The notes under the pieces are model-generated. The model worked only from the letters and a program-made list of their open reading frames with translations. It was not told the origin of the DNA and ran no database searches. A stretch of DNA of 33,360 nt from Gemmatimonadota bacterium (GTDB taxonomy: Bacteria; Gemmatimonadota; Gemmatimonadetes; Longimicrobiales; RSA9): the NCBI GenBank assembly GCA_017881445.1, contig JADGQX010000018.1, forward strand, positions 1-33,360, in the 5' to 3' direction. Positions within the stretch are counted from its first letter, which is position 1. Each line of letters begins with the position of its first letter. This document shows positions 16,643 to 24,945 of this stretch, one piece after another. Both the position numbers and the translations under genes were made by a program.

Positions 16643-16744
16643 GACTCGATCCCGGTGGACGGTGGTGTACACGATGCGGAGGCGCGCGGCGGCGCCCATG
16701 CTCGCGCCGGCGCGACGCCGCGACAAGCCCCCGGGGACGACCGC
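16643..16744. promoter_or_regulatory. Divergent promoter gap between DUF485 and PL10 genes
   Basis: 102 bp that must hold promoters in both directions. It is GC-rich, with GTGTACAC (16665-16672), a short perfect palindrome, as the only site-like feature. No clear -35/-10 pair was found. Confidence 0.35.
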
Positions 16745-18145
16745 ATGCGCGGGCGCCGCCGCGCGGGCGCCCTGGCGGCCCTGCTGCTGGCCCTCGCGGC
16801 CGGAGCCGCCGCCGCCCAGCAGAAATCGCCGATGGACTCCATCTCGAAGCTGCCCGGCACCGCCGCCGAGCGGAACACCACCAGCATGCTCGCGCCCGGG
16901 CGCCTGGCCGCGCTGTCGCACGCGCAGCGCGCCGCCTGGCGGCGCTACCTGGCCCGCTCCCGCGAGCTGCACGCCCGCGACAGCGCGGCCATGGACGCGG
17001 AGCTGCGCGCCCTGGGGCGGACGCGCATGGTGCAGGCACCCTACACGCACTACTTCGTGGTCGAGTCGTACATGCGCGACGACTGGTTCCGCGGCGACTC
17101 GGCGCGCGCGCTGGCGGAGAACCTGCTGAGCTGGCAGACCCCCGCCGGCGGCTGGTCCAAGCACGTGGACATGCGCCTGCGCGCGCGCGGCCCCGGCGAG
17201 AGCTGGTACGGCGAGAGCGACGAGTGGCACTACATCGGCACCTTCGACAACGACGCCACCACCACGCAGCTGCGGATACTGGGCGGCGTGGCGGTGGCGG
17301 CGGTGGGCCGGCGTGTGGATGCCGTTCCGAATCCGAATCCGAGCCCGAATCCGAATCCGGCCGTTGCCGTGTCGGGCCCGGGTCCGGGCCCGAGAAACCC
17401 CGGCGCTGGTGAGTTCGCGGGAGCCTTCCTGCGCGGCCTCCGCTACGTCTTCGACGCCCAGTACCCCAACGGCTGCTTCCCCCAGGTCTACCCGCTGCAG
17501 GGCGGCTACCACGACGCCGTGACCTTCAACGACAACGTCGCCGTGAACGCGCTGTCGTTGCTGCGCGACGTGGCGGACGGCGAGTACGGCTTCGTGCCCG
17601 CGGCGATGCGGCGGCAGGCGGCTGCGGCCTTCGGGCGCGGCATCGATTGCGTGCTGCGCAGCCAGGTGGTGGTGCAGGGCGTGCCCACGGTCTGGGGGCA
17701 GCAGCACGACCCGCTCACGCTGCGCCCCGCGCCCGCGCGCAGCTACGAGCTGGCGGGACTGGCCGGACGCGAGAGTGCCTGGCTGCTCGAGTTCCTCATG
17801 GCGCTGCCCGCGCCCTCGCCGAGGGTGGTGGCCGCCGTCCATGCCGGCGCCGCCTGGTTGCGGGCGCACGAGATCCGCGACTCCGTCTACGGCGCCGACC
17901 AGGTGCTGAAGACCAGTCCCGGTGCCGGCCCCATCTGGGCGCGCAACACCGAGATCGCGACCATGCGCCCGATCTTCGCCAACCGCGACGGCGTGTTGCT
18001 CTACGACTGGAACCGGCTGACCGACCGCAGGAGCGGCTATGGCTGGTTCGGCACCGAACCCGCGCGGACGCTGCGCGCATACGATGATTGGGCGCGGGAG
18101 CATCCCCTGCCCGCGCTGTCCCGAGATCCGAGGATGATACGATGA
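16745..18145 (+). CDS. PL10 pectate lyase with Pro-rich insertion
   Basis: Cleaves polygalacturonate by calcium-dependent beta-elimination, giving the unsaturated ends used by GH105/GH88 and then KduI/KduD. The start MRGRRRAG leads into a Sec signal ending near AAAAQ (residue 24). PL10 hallmarks in order: GGWSKH, GTFDNDATTTQ, YPNGCFPQVYP, TFNDNVAVN, WGQQHDPLTL, ARSYELAGLAGRES, WARNTEIATMRP, GYGWFG. 466 aa. Residues about 195-217 are an odd insertion, NPNPSPNPNP followed by SGPGPGPR, encoded by five 6-bp CCGAAT-like repeats (17327-17356) and a GGGCCC tract. Its stop overlaps the uxaE start by four bases. Confidence 0.93.
   Translation: MRGRRRAGALAALLLALAAGAAAAQQKSPMDSISKLPGTAAERNTTSMLAPGRLAALSHAQRAAWRRYLARSRELHARDSAAMDAELRALGRTRMVQAPYTHYFVVESYMRDDWFRGDSARALAENLLSWQTPAGGWSKHVDMRLRARGPGESWYGESDEWHYIGTFDNDATTTQLRILGGVAVAAVGRRVDAVPNPNPSPNPNPAVAVSGPGPGPRNPGAGEFAGAFLRGLRYVFDAQYPNGCFPQVYPLQGGYHDAVTFNDNVAVNALSLLRDVADGEYGFVPAAMRRQAAAAFGRGIDCVLRSQVVVQGVPTVWGQQHDPLTLRPAPARSYELAGLAGRESAWLLEFLMALPAPSPRVVAAVHAGAAWLRAHEIRDSVYGADQVLKTSPGAGPIWARNTEIATMRPIFANRDGVLLYDWNRLTDRRSGYGWFGTEPARTLRAYDDWAREHPLPALSRDPRMIR
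17327..17356. repeat. In-frame CCGAAT 6-bp tandem repeat inside the PL10 gene
   Basis: Five units (CCGAAT twice, CCGAGC, CCGAAT twice) encode NPNPSPNPNP within the catalytic domain of the lyase. Directly after it comes the GGGCCC palindromic tract 17372-17393. Both are in frame, so the protein stays open. Confidence 0.85.
17372..17393. repeat. GGGCCC palindromic tract inside the PL10 gene
   Basis: A 22-bp tract beginning TCGGGCCCGGGTCC encodes SGPGPGPR directly after the NPNP repeat. It is related to the tract at 5868-5889 and, like it, keeps the reading frame. Confidence 0.75.
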
Positions 18146-19410
18146 GTCCGTCCGAGCCCCGCCTCCGCCTGTCGCGCTTCTCTCTCGGCGTGGGCGACCG
18201 CTTCGCCCACCAGGCCCGGGCGCAGCTGCAAGCATTCGTGACGGCCGCGGAGCACGGCCTCGAGATCGTGCCCGTGTGGAACAAGTCGAACCGCGAGCAT
18301 ACTATCGTCGGGTCATGCCCCGGCAGCGTGCTCGAGGCCGCCCGCGTCGCCGTCGAGGAGCTGGGCTGGAAGCGACCCTTCCACGTGGACGCCGACCACA
18401 TCAACCTCGGCACGGTGGACACGTTCCTCCCGTCCAGCGACTTCTTCACCCTGGACGTGGCGGACTACATCGGCCGGCCGGCCGCACCGGAGGCCGTGGA
18501 CGCCTTCGTCGCCCGACATCCCGAGCTGCTGCGGAGCACGCTTCTGCCCGGCATGGACGCGGCCATCGGCATCTCGCGCGACGCGCTCGGGCGCATCGCC
18601 GACAAGTACCTGTTCGCGGTGCAGGAGGCGGGTCGCATATACCGCCACATCGAGGCGGCCAAGGGTCGCGGGCGCTTCGTCACGGAAGTCTCGATGGACG
18701 AGACCGACGCGCCACAGGTGCCGGCCGAGCTGCTCGTGATCCTGGCCGCGCTGGCCGACGAGGGCGTCCCCGCCCAGACCATCGCACCCAAGTTCACGGG
18801 CCGCTTCAACAAGGGCGTGGACTACGTCGGGGATCCCGCCCGGTTCGAGATGGAGTTCCGGGCCGACATCGCGGTCATCGCCCACGCGGTGATGGCCTAC
18901 GGACTGCCGGACGAGCTGAAGCTCAGCGTCCATTCCGGCAGCGACAAGTTCTCCATCTATCCCGCCATCCACCGCGCGCTGCGCGACTCCGGCGCCGGCG
19001 TGCACGTGAAGACCGCCGGCACCACCTGGCTGGAGGAGTGCATCGGCCTGGCGGAGCATGGCGGCGCCGGGCTGGCCCTGGCCAGGGAGATCTACGCCGA
19101 GGCCTTCGCCCATCGCGACGAGCTGTGTGCGCCCTACGCCTCGGTCATCGACATCGATCCCGCCCTGCTGCCCGACCCCCGGGCCGTCGCCTGCTGGACC
19201 TCGCAGCAGTACGTGAACGCCCTGCGCCACGACCAGAGCTGCCCCGGCTACAATCCCAGCCTGCGCCAGCTGATCCACGTGGGCTACAAGGTCGCGGCCC
19301 GCATGGGCGATCGTTACCTGGACATGCTGGTCGAGTGCGAGGACAGCATCGCGCGCAACGTGACCGGCAACCTGTTCGACCGGCACATCGTCCCGATCTT
19401 TCTTGGCTGA
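18142..19410 (+). CDS. uxaE: Tagaturonate epimerase UxaE
   Basis: Epimerises D-tagaturonate to D-fructuronate, so that galacturonate joins the glucuronate branch, as described for the Thermotoga hexuronate pathway. Recognised by the whole-protein pattern, with landmarks PVWNKSNREHTIVGS, FHVDADHINLGTVD, APKFTGRFNKGVDYVGD, LSVHSGSDKFSIYP and HVKTAGTTWLEE. 422 aa, slightly shorter than some members. The ATG overlaps the PL10 stop by four bases (ATGA), which couples extracellular cleavage to the epimerase. With UxaC but without UxaA/UxaB in the window, this enzyme decides the fate of galacturonate. Confidence 0.85.
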   Translation: MSPSEPRLRLSRFSLGVGDRFAHQARAQLQAFVTAAEHGLEIVPVWNKSNREHTIVGSCPGSVLEAARVAVEELGWKRPFHVDADHINLGTVDTFLPSSDFFTLDVADYIGRPAAPEAVDAFVARHPELLRSTLLPGMDAAIGISRDALGRIADKYLFAVQEAGRIYRHIEAAKGRGRFVTEVSMDETDAPQVPAELLVILAALADEGVPAQTIAPKFTGRFNKGVDYVGDPARFEMEFRADIAVIAHAVMAYGLPDELKLSVHSGSDKFSIYPAIHRALRDSGAGVHVKTAGTTWLEECIGLAEHGGAGLALAREIYAEAFAHRDELCAPYASVIDIDPALLPDPRAVACWTSQQYVNALRHDQSCPGYNPSLRQLIHVGYKVAARMGDRYLDMLVECEDSIARNVTGNLFDRHIVPIFLG

Positions 19411-19433
19411 GGTCGCGGACATAATATGACTTG

Positions 19434-21020
19434 ATGAGCCAGAACCTTCTCCGGGCCGCGCTCGCACGCCGCGAGTTCCTGTGCACCGCCGAGCTGGTGC
19501 TGGGCCGGGACCACGCCACCCACGAGGCCGAGCGCTTCGTGGAGGAGGCCGCCCGGGGCCAGGCCATCCGCGTCATCAGCGTCACGGACCTGCCGGGCGG
19601 CCACCCGGCGCTGCCGCCCGAGGCCTTCGTGGCCGCCATCGCGGAACGGGGGCTGACGCCTATCGCCCACCTGACGGGCAAGGACGGGAATCGCTCACTG
19701 CTGGAGGGGCGCCTGCACGCCCTGGCGCGCCTGGGCGTCGAGAACGTGCTGGCCCTGACGGGCGACGCGCAGCGCGAGGCCTTCGGTGGCCTGGGCAAGC
19801 CGGTCCACGACCTGGACTCGGTGCTGATCCTGCGCCTGATCGCGGCACTGCGGGAGGGGCTGCACTACCGGGTGGGCACGCGCAGCGCGGAGAGCGCGCC
19901 CTTCGATTTCTTCCCCGGCGCCGTAGTGAATCCGTTCAAGGTGCGGGAGCCGGACCTGATGATGCAGCTCTACAAGCTGGAGCTGAAGATCGCGGCCGGC
20001 GCCGCCTTCATCATCCCCCAGATCGGCTTCGACCTGCGCAAGCTGGTCGAGCTGCGGCAGTACATGGTGCGGGAGGGTCTGGACCACGTTCCGGTGCTGG
20101 CCAACCTCTACGTGGCCACGGCGAAGATCGCGCGCCTGATGCAGGCGGGCGAGGTGGCGGGGTGCGTGGTGCCGGACGAGCTGGTCCGCCGGCTGGAGGG
20201 GGAGAAGAAGCCCCAGAGGCTGGAGCGGGCGGCGCTCATGCTCGCCGCCGTGCGCGAGCTGGGCTTCGCCGGGGCCCACATCGGGGGCTATGGCCTGGTC
20301 TACGCCGACTACCTGAAGATCCTGGAGCGCGCGGACGAGATCGGCGGCGCCTGGCGCGGTCGCATGGACGAGCTGACGTTCCCCTATCCCGGCGGGTTCT
20401 ACCTGCTGCCCCGGGGCGACGACGGGCTGAGCGACCCGGCGGCCCCCTATCAGCTCGCGCCCGCGCGCACGGGGGCGTCGCTGCTGCAGCGCGTCTCGCG
20501 GCTGGCGCACCGGCACATCATCGGCAGCGGCTCCGTGGGCTCGCGCTTTCTGACGCCGCGCATCAAGCCGGCCGCGGACGCCGCCGGCCCGGGCGATGCC
20601 GACCAGGCCTGGCGCCACGGCGTCTGGCCGCGGCTGCTGGCGCCCTCCACCGTGTACCGCCATTCCGTGCTGGGCTGCGTGGACTGCGGTGACTGCATCC
20701 AGGACCACCTGTCCTACGCGGGCTGCTCCATGCACTACTGCTACAAGGAGTTGCGCAACGGTCCCTGCGGCGGCGCGCGCCCGGATGGCAGCTGCGAGGT
20801 GCACCCCGACCGGCCCTGTCTCTGGGGACTGGTCTACGAGGCCACGCGCGCCGCGGGCGAAGACCCGCGCCGGTTCGCCCACGTGCTGATCCCGCCCCGG
20901 GACTGGCGGCTGAGCGGTACCAACGCGCTGGCCAACCGCTACGCCGACATCGACAACGTGCCACGCCGCATCGAGCTGGACCCGGCCCGCGGCCCGGCCG
21001 AACTGCCCAAGGAGTCGTGA
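19434..21020 (+). CDS. Methylenetetrahydrofolate reductase with MetV-type C-terminal cysteine domain
   Basis: Interconverts methylene- and methyl-tetrahydrofolate. Residues about 1-300 form the MetF TIM barrel, with the folate/FAD motif HLTGKDGNRSLLEGRL and NVLALTGD; residues about 415-470 hold a cysteine-rich zinc-ribbon-like region (CVDCGDC from C415, then GCSMHYC, NGPCGG, SCEV, RPCLW) as in MetV-associated reductases of acetogens and demethylating bacteria. The ATG at 19434 is used; a TTG just before would add one residue. 528 aa, longer than housekeeping MetF. It is followed by a methyltransferase gene with a 4-bp overlap or two-base gap, so the two probably act together. Its presence in a pectin operon is unexpected. 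Confidence 0.85.
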   Translation: MSQNLLRAALARREFLCTAELVLGRDHATHEAERFVEEAARGQAIRVISVTDLPGGHPALPPEAFVAAIAERGLTPIAHLTGKDGNRSLLEGRLHALARLGVENVLALTGDAQREAFGGLGKPVHDLDSVLILRLIAALREGLHYRVGTRSAESAPFDFFPGAVVNPFKVREPDLMMQLYKLELKIAAGAAFIIPQIGFDLRKLVELRQYMVREGLDHVPVLANLYVATAKIARLMQAGEVAGCVVPDELVRRLEGEKKPQRLERAALMLAAVRELGFAGAHIGGYGLVYADYLKILERADEIGGAWRGRMDELTFPYPGGFYLLPRGDDGLSDPAAPYQLAPARTGASLLQRVSRLAHRHIIGSGSVGSRFLTPRIKPAADAAGPGDADQAWRHGVWPRLLAPSTVYRHSVLGCVDCGDCIQDHLSYAGCSMHYCYKELRNGPCGGARPDGSCEVHPDRPCLWGLVYEATRAAGEDPRRFAHVLIPPRDWRLSGTNALANRYADIDNVPRRIELDPARGPAELPKES

Positions 21021-21022
21021 CG

Positions 21023-21856
21023 ATGCTGGTGATAGGCGAGCTCATCAACTGCACGCGCAAGCGCGTGGGCGCGGCCGCGGAGGCCCGCGACGCCGCGGTC
21101 ATCCGCGAGGTGGCGCAGAAGCAGGCGGCGGGCGGTGCCCACATGCTGGACGTCAACGGCGGCATTCCCGGCCGGGAGCCGGAGACGCTCAGCTGGCTGG
21201 TGCAGGTGGTGCAGGAGGTCGTCGACCTGCCGCTCTGCCTGGACAGCTCCGACCCCGAAGCGTTCCGCGCAGCCCTGCCGCTCTGCCGCCAGCGCCCCGT
21301 GATCAGCTCCATCACCGAGGAGCCGGAGCGCTTCGGCCGGGTGCTGCCGCTGGTCAAGGAATACGGCGCCGGGGTCGTCGCGCTGGCCATGGGCCCGGAC
21401 AGCACGCCCAGCGGGGTCGACGACCGGGTGGACAACGCATCCCGCCTGGTGGACATGCTCACGGCGGAAGGCGTCCCGCTGGCCGACATCTACATCGACC
21501 CCTGCGTGCTTCCCATCAGCGTGGGCTCCGAGCAGGGCCCGGCGGTGGCCGACGCCATTACCCGGCTGATCGCGCGCTACCCCGGCGTGCACACCACGGC
21601 GGGGCTGAGCAACGTTTCCTTCGGCCTGCCCATGCGCAGGCTGCTGAACCAGGCGTACCTGCTGCTGCTGATTTCCCGGGGCCTCGACTCCGCCATCGTC
21701 GATCCCACCGACCGGCAGCTCATGGCCATGGTGCGGGCGGCGGCCGCGCTCATGGGCCAGGACGACTTCTGCAGCGACTACATCGGCGCGTTCCGCGAGG
21801 GCAGGCTCGACATCGCGCCGGCCGCCGCGCCCGCGCCGGCGGCGCCCGTGGCGTAG
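21023..21856 (+). CDS. Pterin-dependent methyltransferase, AcsE/MtgA-like (methyl-THF:corrinoid)
   Basis: Single pterin-binding TIM barrel, 277 aa, of the family that moves a methyl group between methyl-tetrahydrofolate and a corrinoid protein. Visible motifs: LDVNGG, LPLCLDSSD with D74, YIDPCVLPISV with D159, and LSNVSFGLP with N197. At the place of the pterin-contacting Asn96 of Moorella AcsE this protein has S95. The ATG at 21023 is chosen for AAGGAG eight bases upstream; a GTG at 21017 overlapping the reductase stop is possible. The C-terminus ends in an Ala/Pro tail. No corrinoid protein or substrate methyltransferase lies in the window. Confidence 0.82.
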   Translation: MLVIGELINCTRKRVGAAAEARDAAVIREVAQKQAAGGAHMLDVNGGIPGREPETLSWLVQVVQEVVDLPLCLDSSDPEAFRAALPLCRQRPVISSITEEPERFGRVLPLVKEYGAGVVALAMGPDSTPSGVDDRVDNASRLVDMLTAEGVPLADIYIDPCVLPISVGSEQGPAVADAITRLIARYPGVHTTAGLSNVSFGLPMRRLLNQAYLLLLISRGLDSAIVDPTDRQLMAMVRAAAALMGQDDFCSDYIGAFREGRLDIAPAAAPAPAAPVA

Positions 21857-21889
21857 CGCGGACCGCACATACCATTGGATCGGAAAATC

Positions 21890-23299
<1,410 letters not shown>

Positions 23300-23308
23300 G
23301 AACCAAGT

Positions 23309-23482
23309 CTTACCGCCGAGGACGCCGAGGACGCCGAGAACGGCCGCCGAGAACTGCCCTTAATGGGTTCAACAGCCCTGCGTCCGCGTGCCGCCCGGGG
23401 GGTGCCGCCGGCGACCCGGGGCCGCCCGGTAGAAACAACAAAAAGGTGTTGCCTCGGCGTCCTCGGCGTTCTCGGCGGTAAG
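23309..23482. repeat. Foldback element with 31-bp ACCGCCGAGGACGCCGAGG arms
   Basis: Arms 23309-23339 and 23452-23482 are reverse complements with a single mismatch; each carries about three 9-bp ACGCCGAGG units and an outer CTTACCGCC end. The interior shares CCGCCGGCGACC (23405-23416) and an AAACAACAAAA tract with the element at 1481-1703. It fills the gnd-larA gap (23300-23505) and ends 23 bases before the LarA start, so it could affect translation of that gene. No coding sequence is seen in the gap. Confidence 0.92.
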
Positions 23483-23505
23483 ATGTGGTTTTCAGTTGGA
23501 GGCGT

Positions 23506-24771
23506 ATGGATGTGATTGGCAAAGGCTCGCTCGAGGTATCGCTCTCGGATGCCGAGGTGCGCGATATCCTCGCGGGGGCGCTGGCGGAGCTGCCCGTCGA
23601 TGGCAAGCGCGTGCTGGTGCTCATCCCCGACCACACGCGCCACGCGCCCATCCCCCTGTTCTTCCGCATCCTGGGCGAGCTGCTCCAGCCCCGCGTCAGG
23701 GCGCTGGACTACCTGGTGGCGACGGGCACCCACGCGCCCATGGAGCCGGAGCGGATCTACCGCCACGTGGGCATCAGCGCGCAGGAGCACCGGACGCTCT
23801 ACCCGAAGGTCCACTTCTTCAACCATGAGCACCTCAACCCGGATGCCCTCGCCACCATCGGCACCCTCGAGAGCGGCGAGGTCGGGCGGCTGACCAATGG
23901 GCTCTTCTCGCAGGACATCCCCATCACCATCAACCGCATGGCGGTGGAGTACGACCAGATCCTGATCGTCTCGCCCGTCGTGCCCCACGAGGCCATGGGT
24001 TTCGCCGGGGGCAACAAGTACTTCTTCCCCGGCATTGCCGGCCTCGACCTGGTCCAGACCTTCCACTGGCTCGCGGCCGTCATCACCAACCCCGTGGTCA
24101 ACGGCGTCAAGGACACACCCACGCGCCGGGTCATCGACCGCGCCGCGGAGTTCCTGCAGACGCCGCGCGTCTGCTTCGCCTTCGCCGTGGACCGGCGCCA
24201 CGAGCTCGCCTGCCTCTTCGCCGGCGAGCCCAGGGAGTCCTGGTCCCGCGCCGCCGACTACTCGGCCCGGCTCCACATCGCGTACCTGGACCGACCCTAC
24301 GGGCGGATCCTCGGCCTCACGCCGCCGATCTACGAGGAGATCTGGGTCGCCGGCAAAGCCATGTACAAGCTCGAGCCCGTCGTCGCCGAGGGGGGCGAGC
24401 TGGTCATCCACGGCGGCCACATCCGCGAGATCTCCTTCGTCCATGGCCGCGAGATCGAGCGCATCGGCTATCACGTGCGCGACTACTTCCTGGAGCAATG
24501 GGACCGGTTCGCCCACGAGCCCAAGCTCATCATGGCGCACTCCACGAACGTGAAGGGCATCGGCACTTTCAGCGGGGGGGTCGAGCGGCCGAGAGTCACG
24601 GTCACCCTGGCGACGTCGATTCCGCGTGCCACCTGCGACCGCATCAACCTCGCCTACCGCGACCTCGCCTCCATCGACATCGACGAGTGGCGCCAGGATC
24701 CCGATACCCTGGTGGTCGAGGAAGCCGGCCAGGTCCTCTACCGCCTCGGCCCCGCGCCCGCGGTCACATGA
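23506..24771 (+). CDS. LarA-family nickel-pincer 2-hydroxy-acid racemase/epimerase
   Basis: 421 aa. LarA enzymes use the nickel-pincer nucleotide to racemise or epimerise 2-hydroxy acids. Motifs: PDHTRHAP, GTHAPM with H76, then PHEAMGFAGGNKYFFPGIAG with H161 and K171, and H187; the spacing H161-K171-H187 equals that of H174, K184 (cofactor-linked lysine) and H200 of Lactiplantibacillus LarA. The usual SGGRK reads AGGNK, so this is a divergent subgroup. LarA homologues include a D-gluconate 2-epimerase, and gluconate and mannonate are C2 epimers. With gnd and a sugar kinase on either side, an aldonate epimerase is favoured over lactate racemase (inference). The ATG follows GGAGG at a short three-base spacing; GTG two codons on is possible. 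Confidence 0.85.
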   Translation: MDVIGKGSLEVSLSDAEVRDILAGALAELPVDGKRVLVLIPDHTRHAPIPLFFRILGELLQPRVRALDYLVATGTHAPMEPERIYRHVGISAQEHRTLYPKVHFFNHEHLNPDALATIGTLESGEVGRLTNGLFSQDIPITINRMAVEYDQILIVSPVVPHEAMGFAGGNKYFFPGIAGLDLVQTFHWLAAVITNPVVNGVKDTPTRRVIDRAAEFLQTPRVCFAFAVDRRHELACLFAGEPRESWSRAADYSARLHIAYLDRPYGRILGLTPPIYEEIWVAGKAMYKLEPVVAEGGELVIHGGHIREISFVHGREIERIGYHVRDYFLEQWDRFAHEPKLIMAHSTNVKGIGTFSGGVERPRVTVTLATSIPRATCDRINLAYRDLASIDIDEWRQDPDTLVVEEAGQVLYRLGPAPAVT

Positions 24772-24782
24772 ACGTCAACTTC

Positions 24783-24912
24783 ATTTCACCACAGAGTCAC
24801 AGAGGACACAGAGAACGGATGTTGTTGTTGTTAAACAACAAAACGGAATCCAGCGGCGTTCCTGTCGCTTTCGGCACGCCACTCCGTGTCCTCTGTGGCT
24901 CTGTGGTGAAAT
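24783..24912. repeat. Foldback element with ACCACAGAG-type arms and TTGTTGTT-A-AACAACAA core
   Basis: Left arm from 24783 and right arm ending 24912 are reverse complements over about 30 bp with two mismatches; each holds ACCACAGAG and CACAGAGGACAC units. The centre 24825-24841 is a 17-bp palindrome that is the exact reverse complement of the one at 1582-1598. It fills the gap between the LarA gene and the second kinase gene (24772-24945), about 30 bases before the kinase start. Confidence 0.92.
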
Positions 24913-24945
24913 AGCCTTTCAAGTCCTGGACAAGGGCAAACGAAC

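Noticed and set aside
14531-16744. Long plus-strand extension upstream of the PL10 gene, antisense to the symporter pair
   Set aside because: Only the part from 16745 has homology and a signal peptide; the upstream part is the reverse of the ActP-like and DUF485 genes.
24783-24912. Insertion sequence or MITE with transposase
   Set aside because: There is no transposase and no target duplication that I can see, and the termini are not conserved between copies; described as a foldback repeat instead.
24772-24945. Small ORFs inside the foldback element with HRGHRE or RATEDTE strings
   Set aside because: These are translations of the repeat itself, in both orientations, and not genes.
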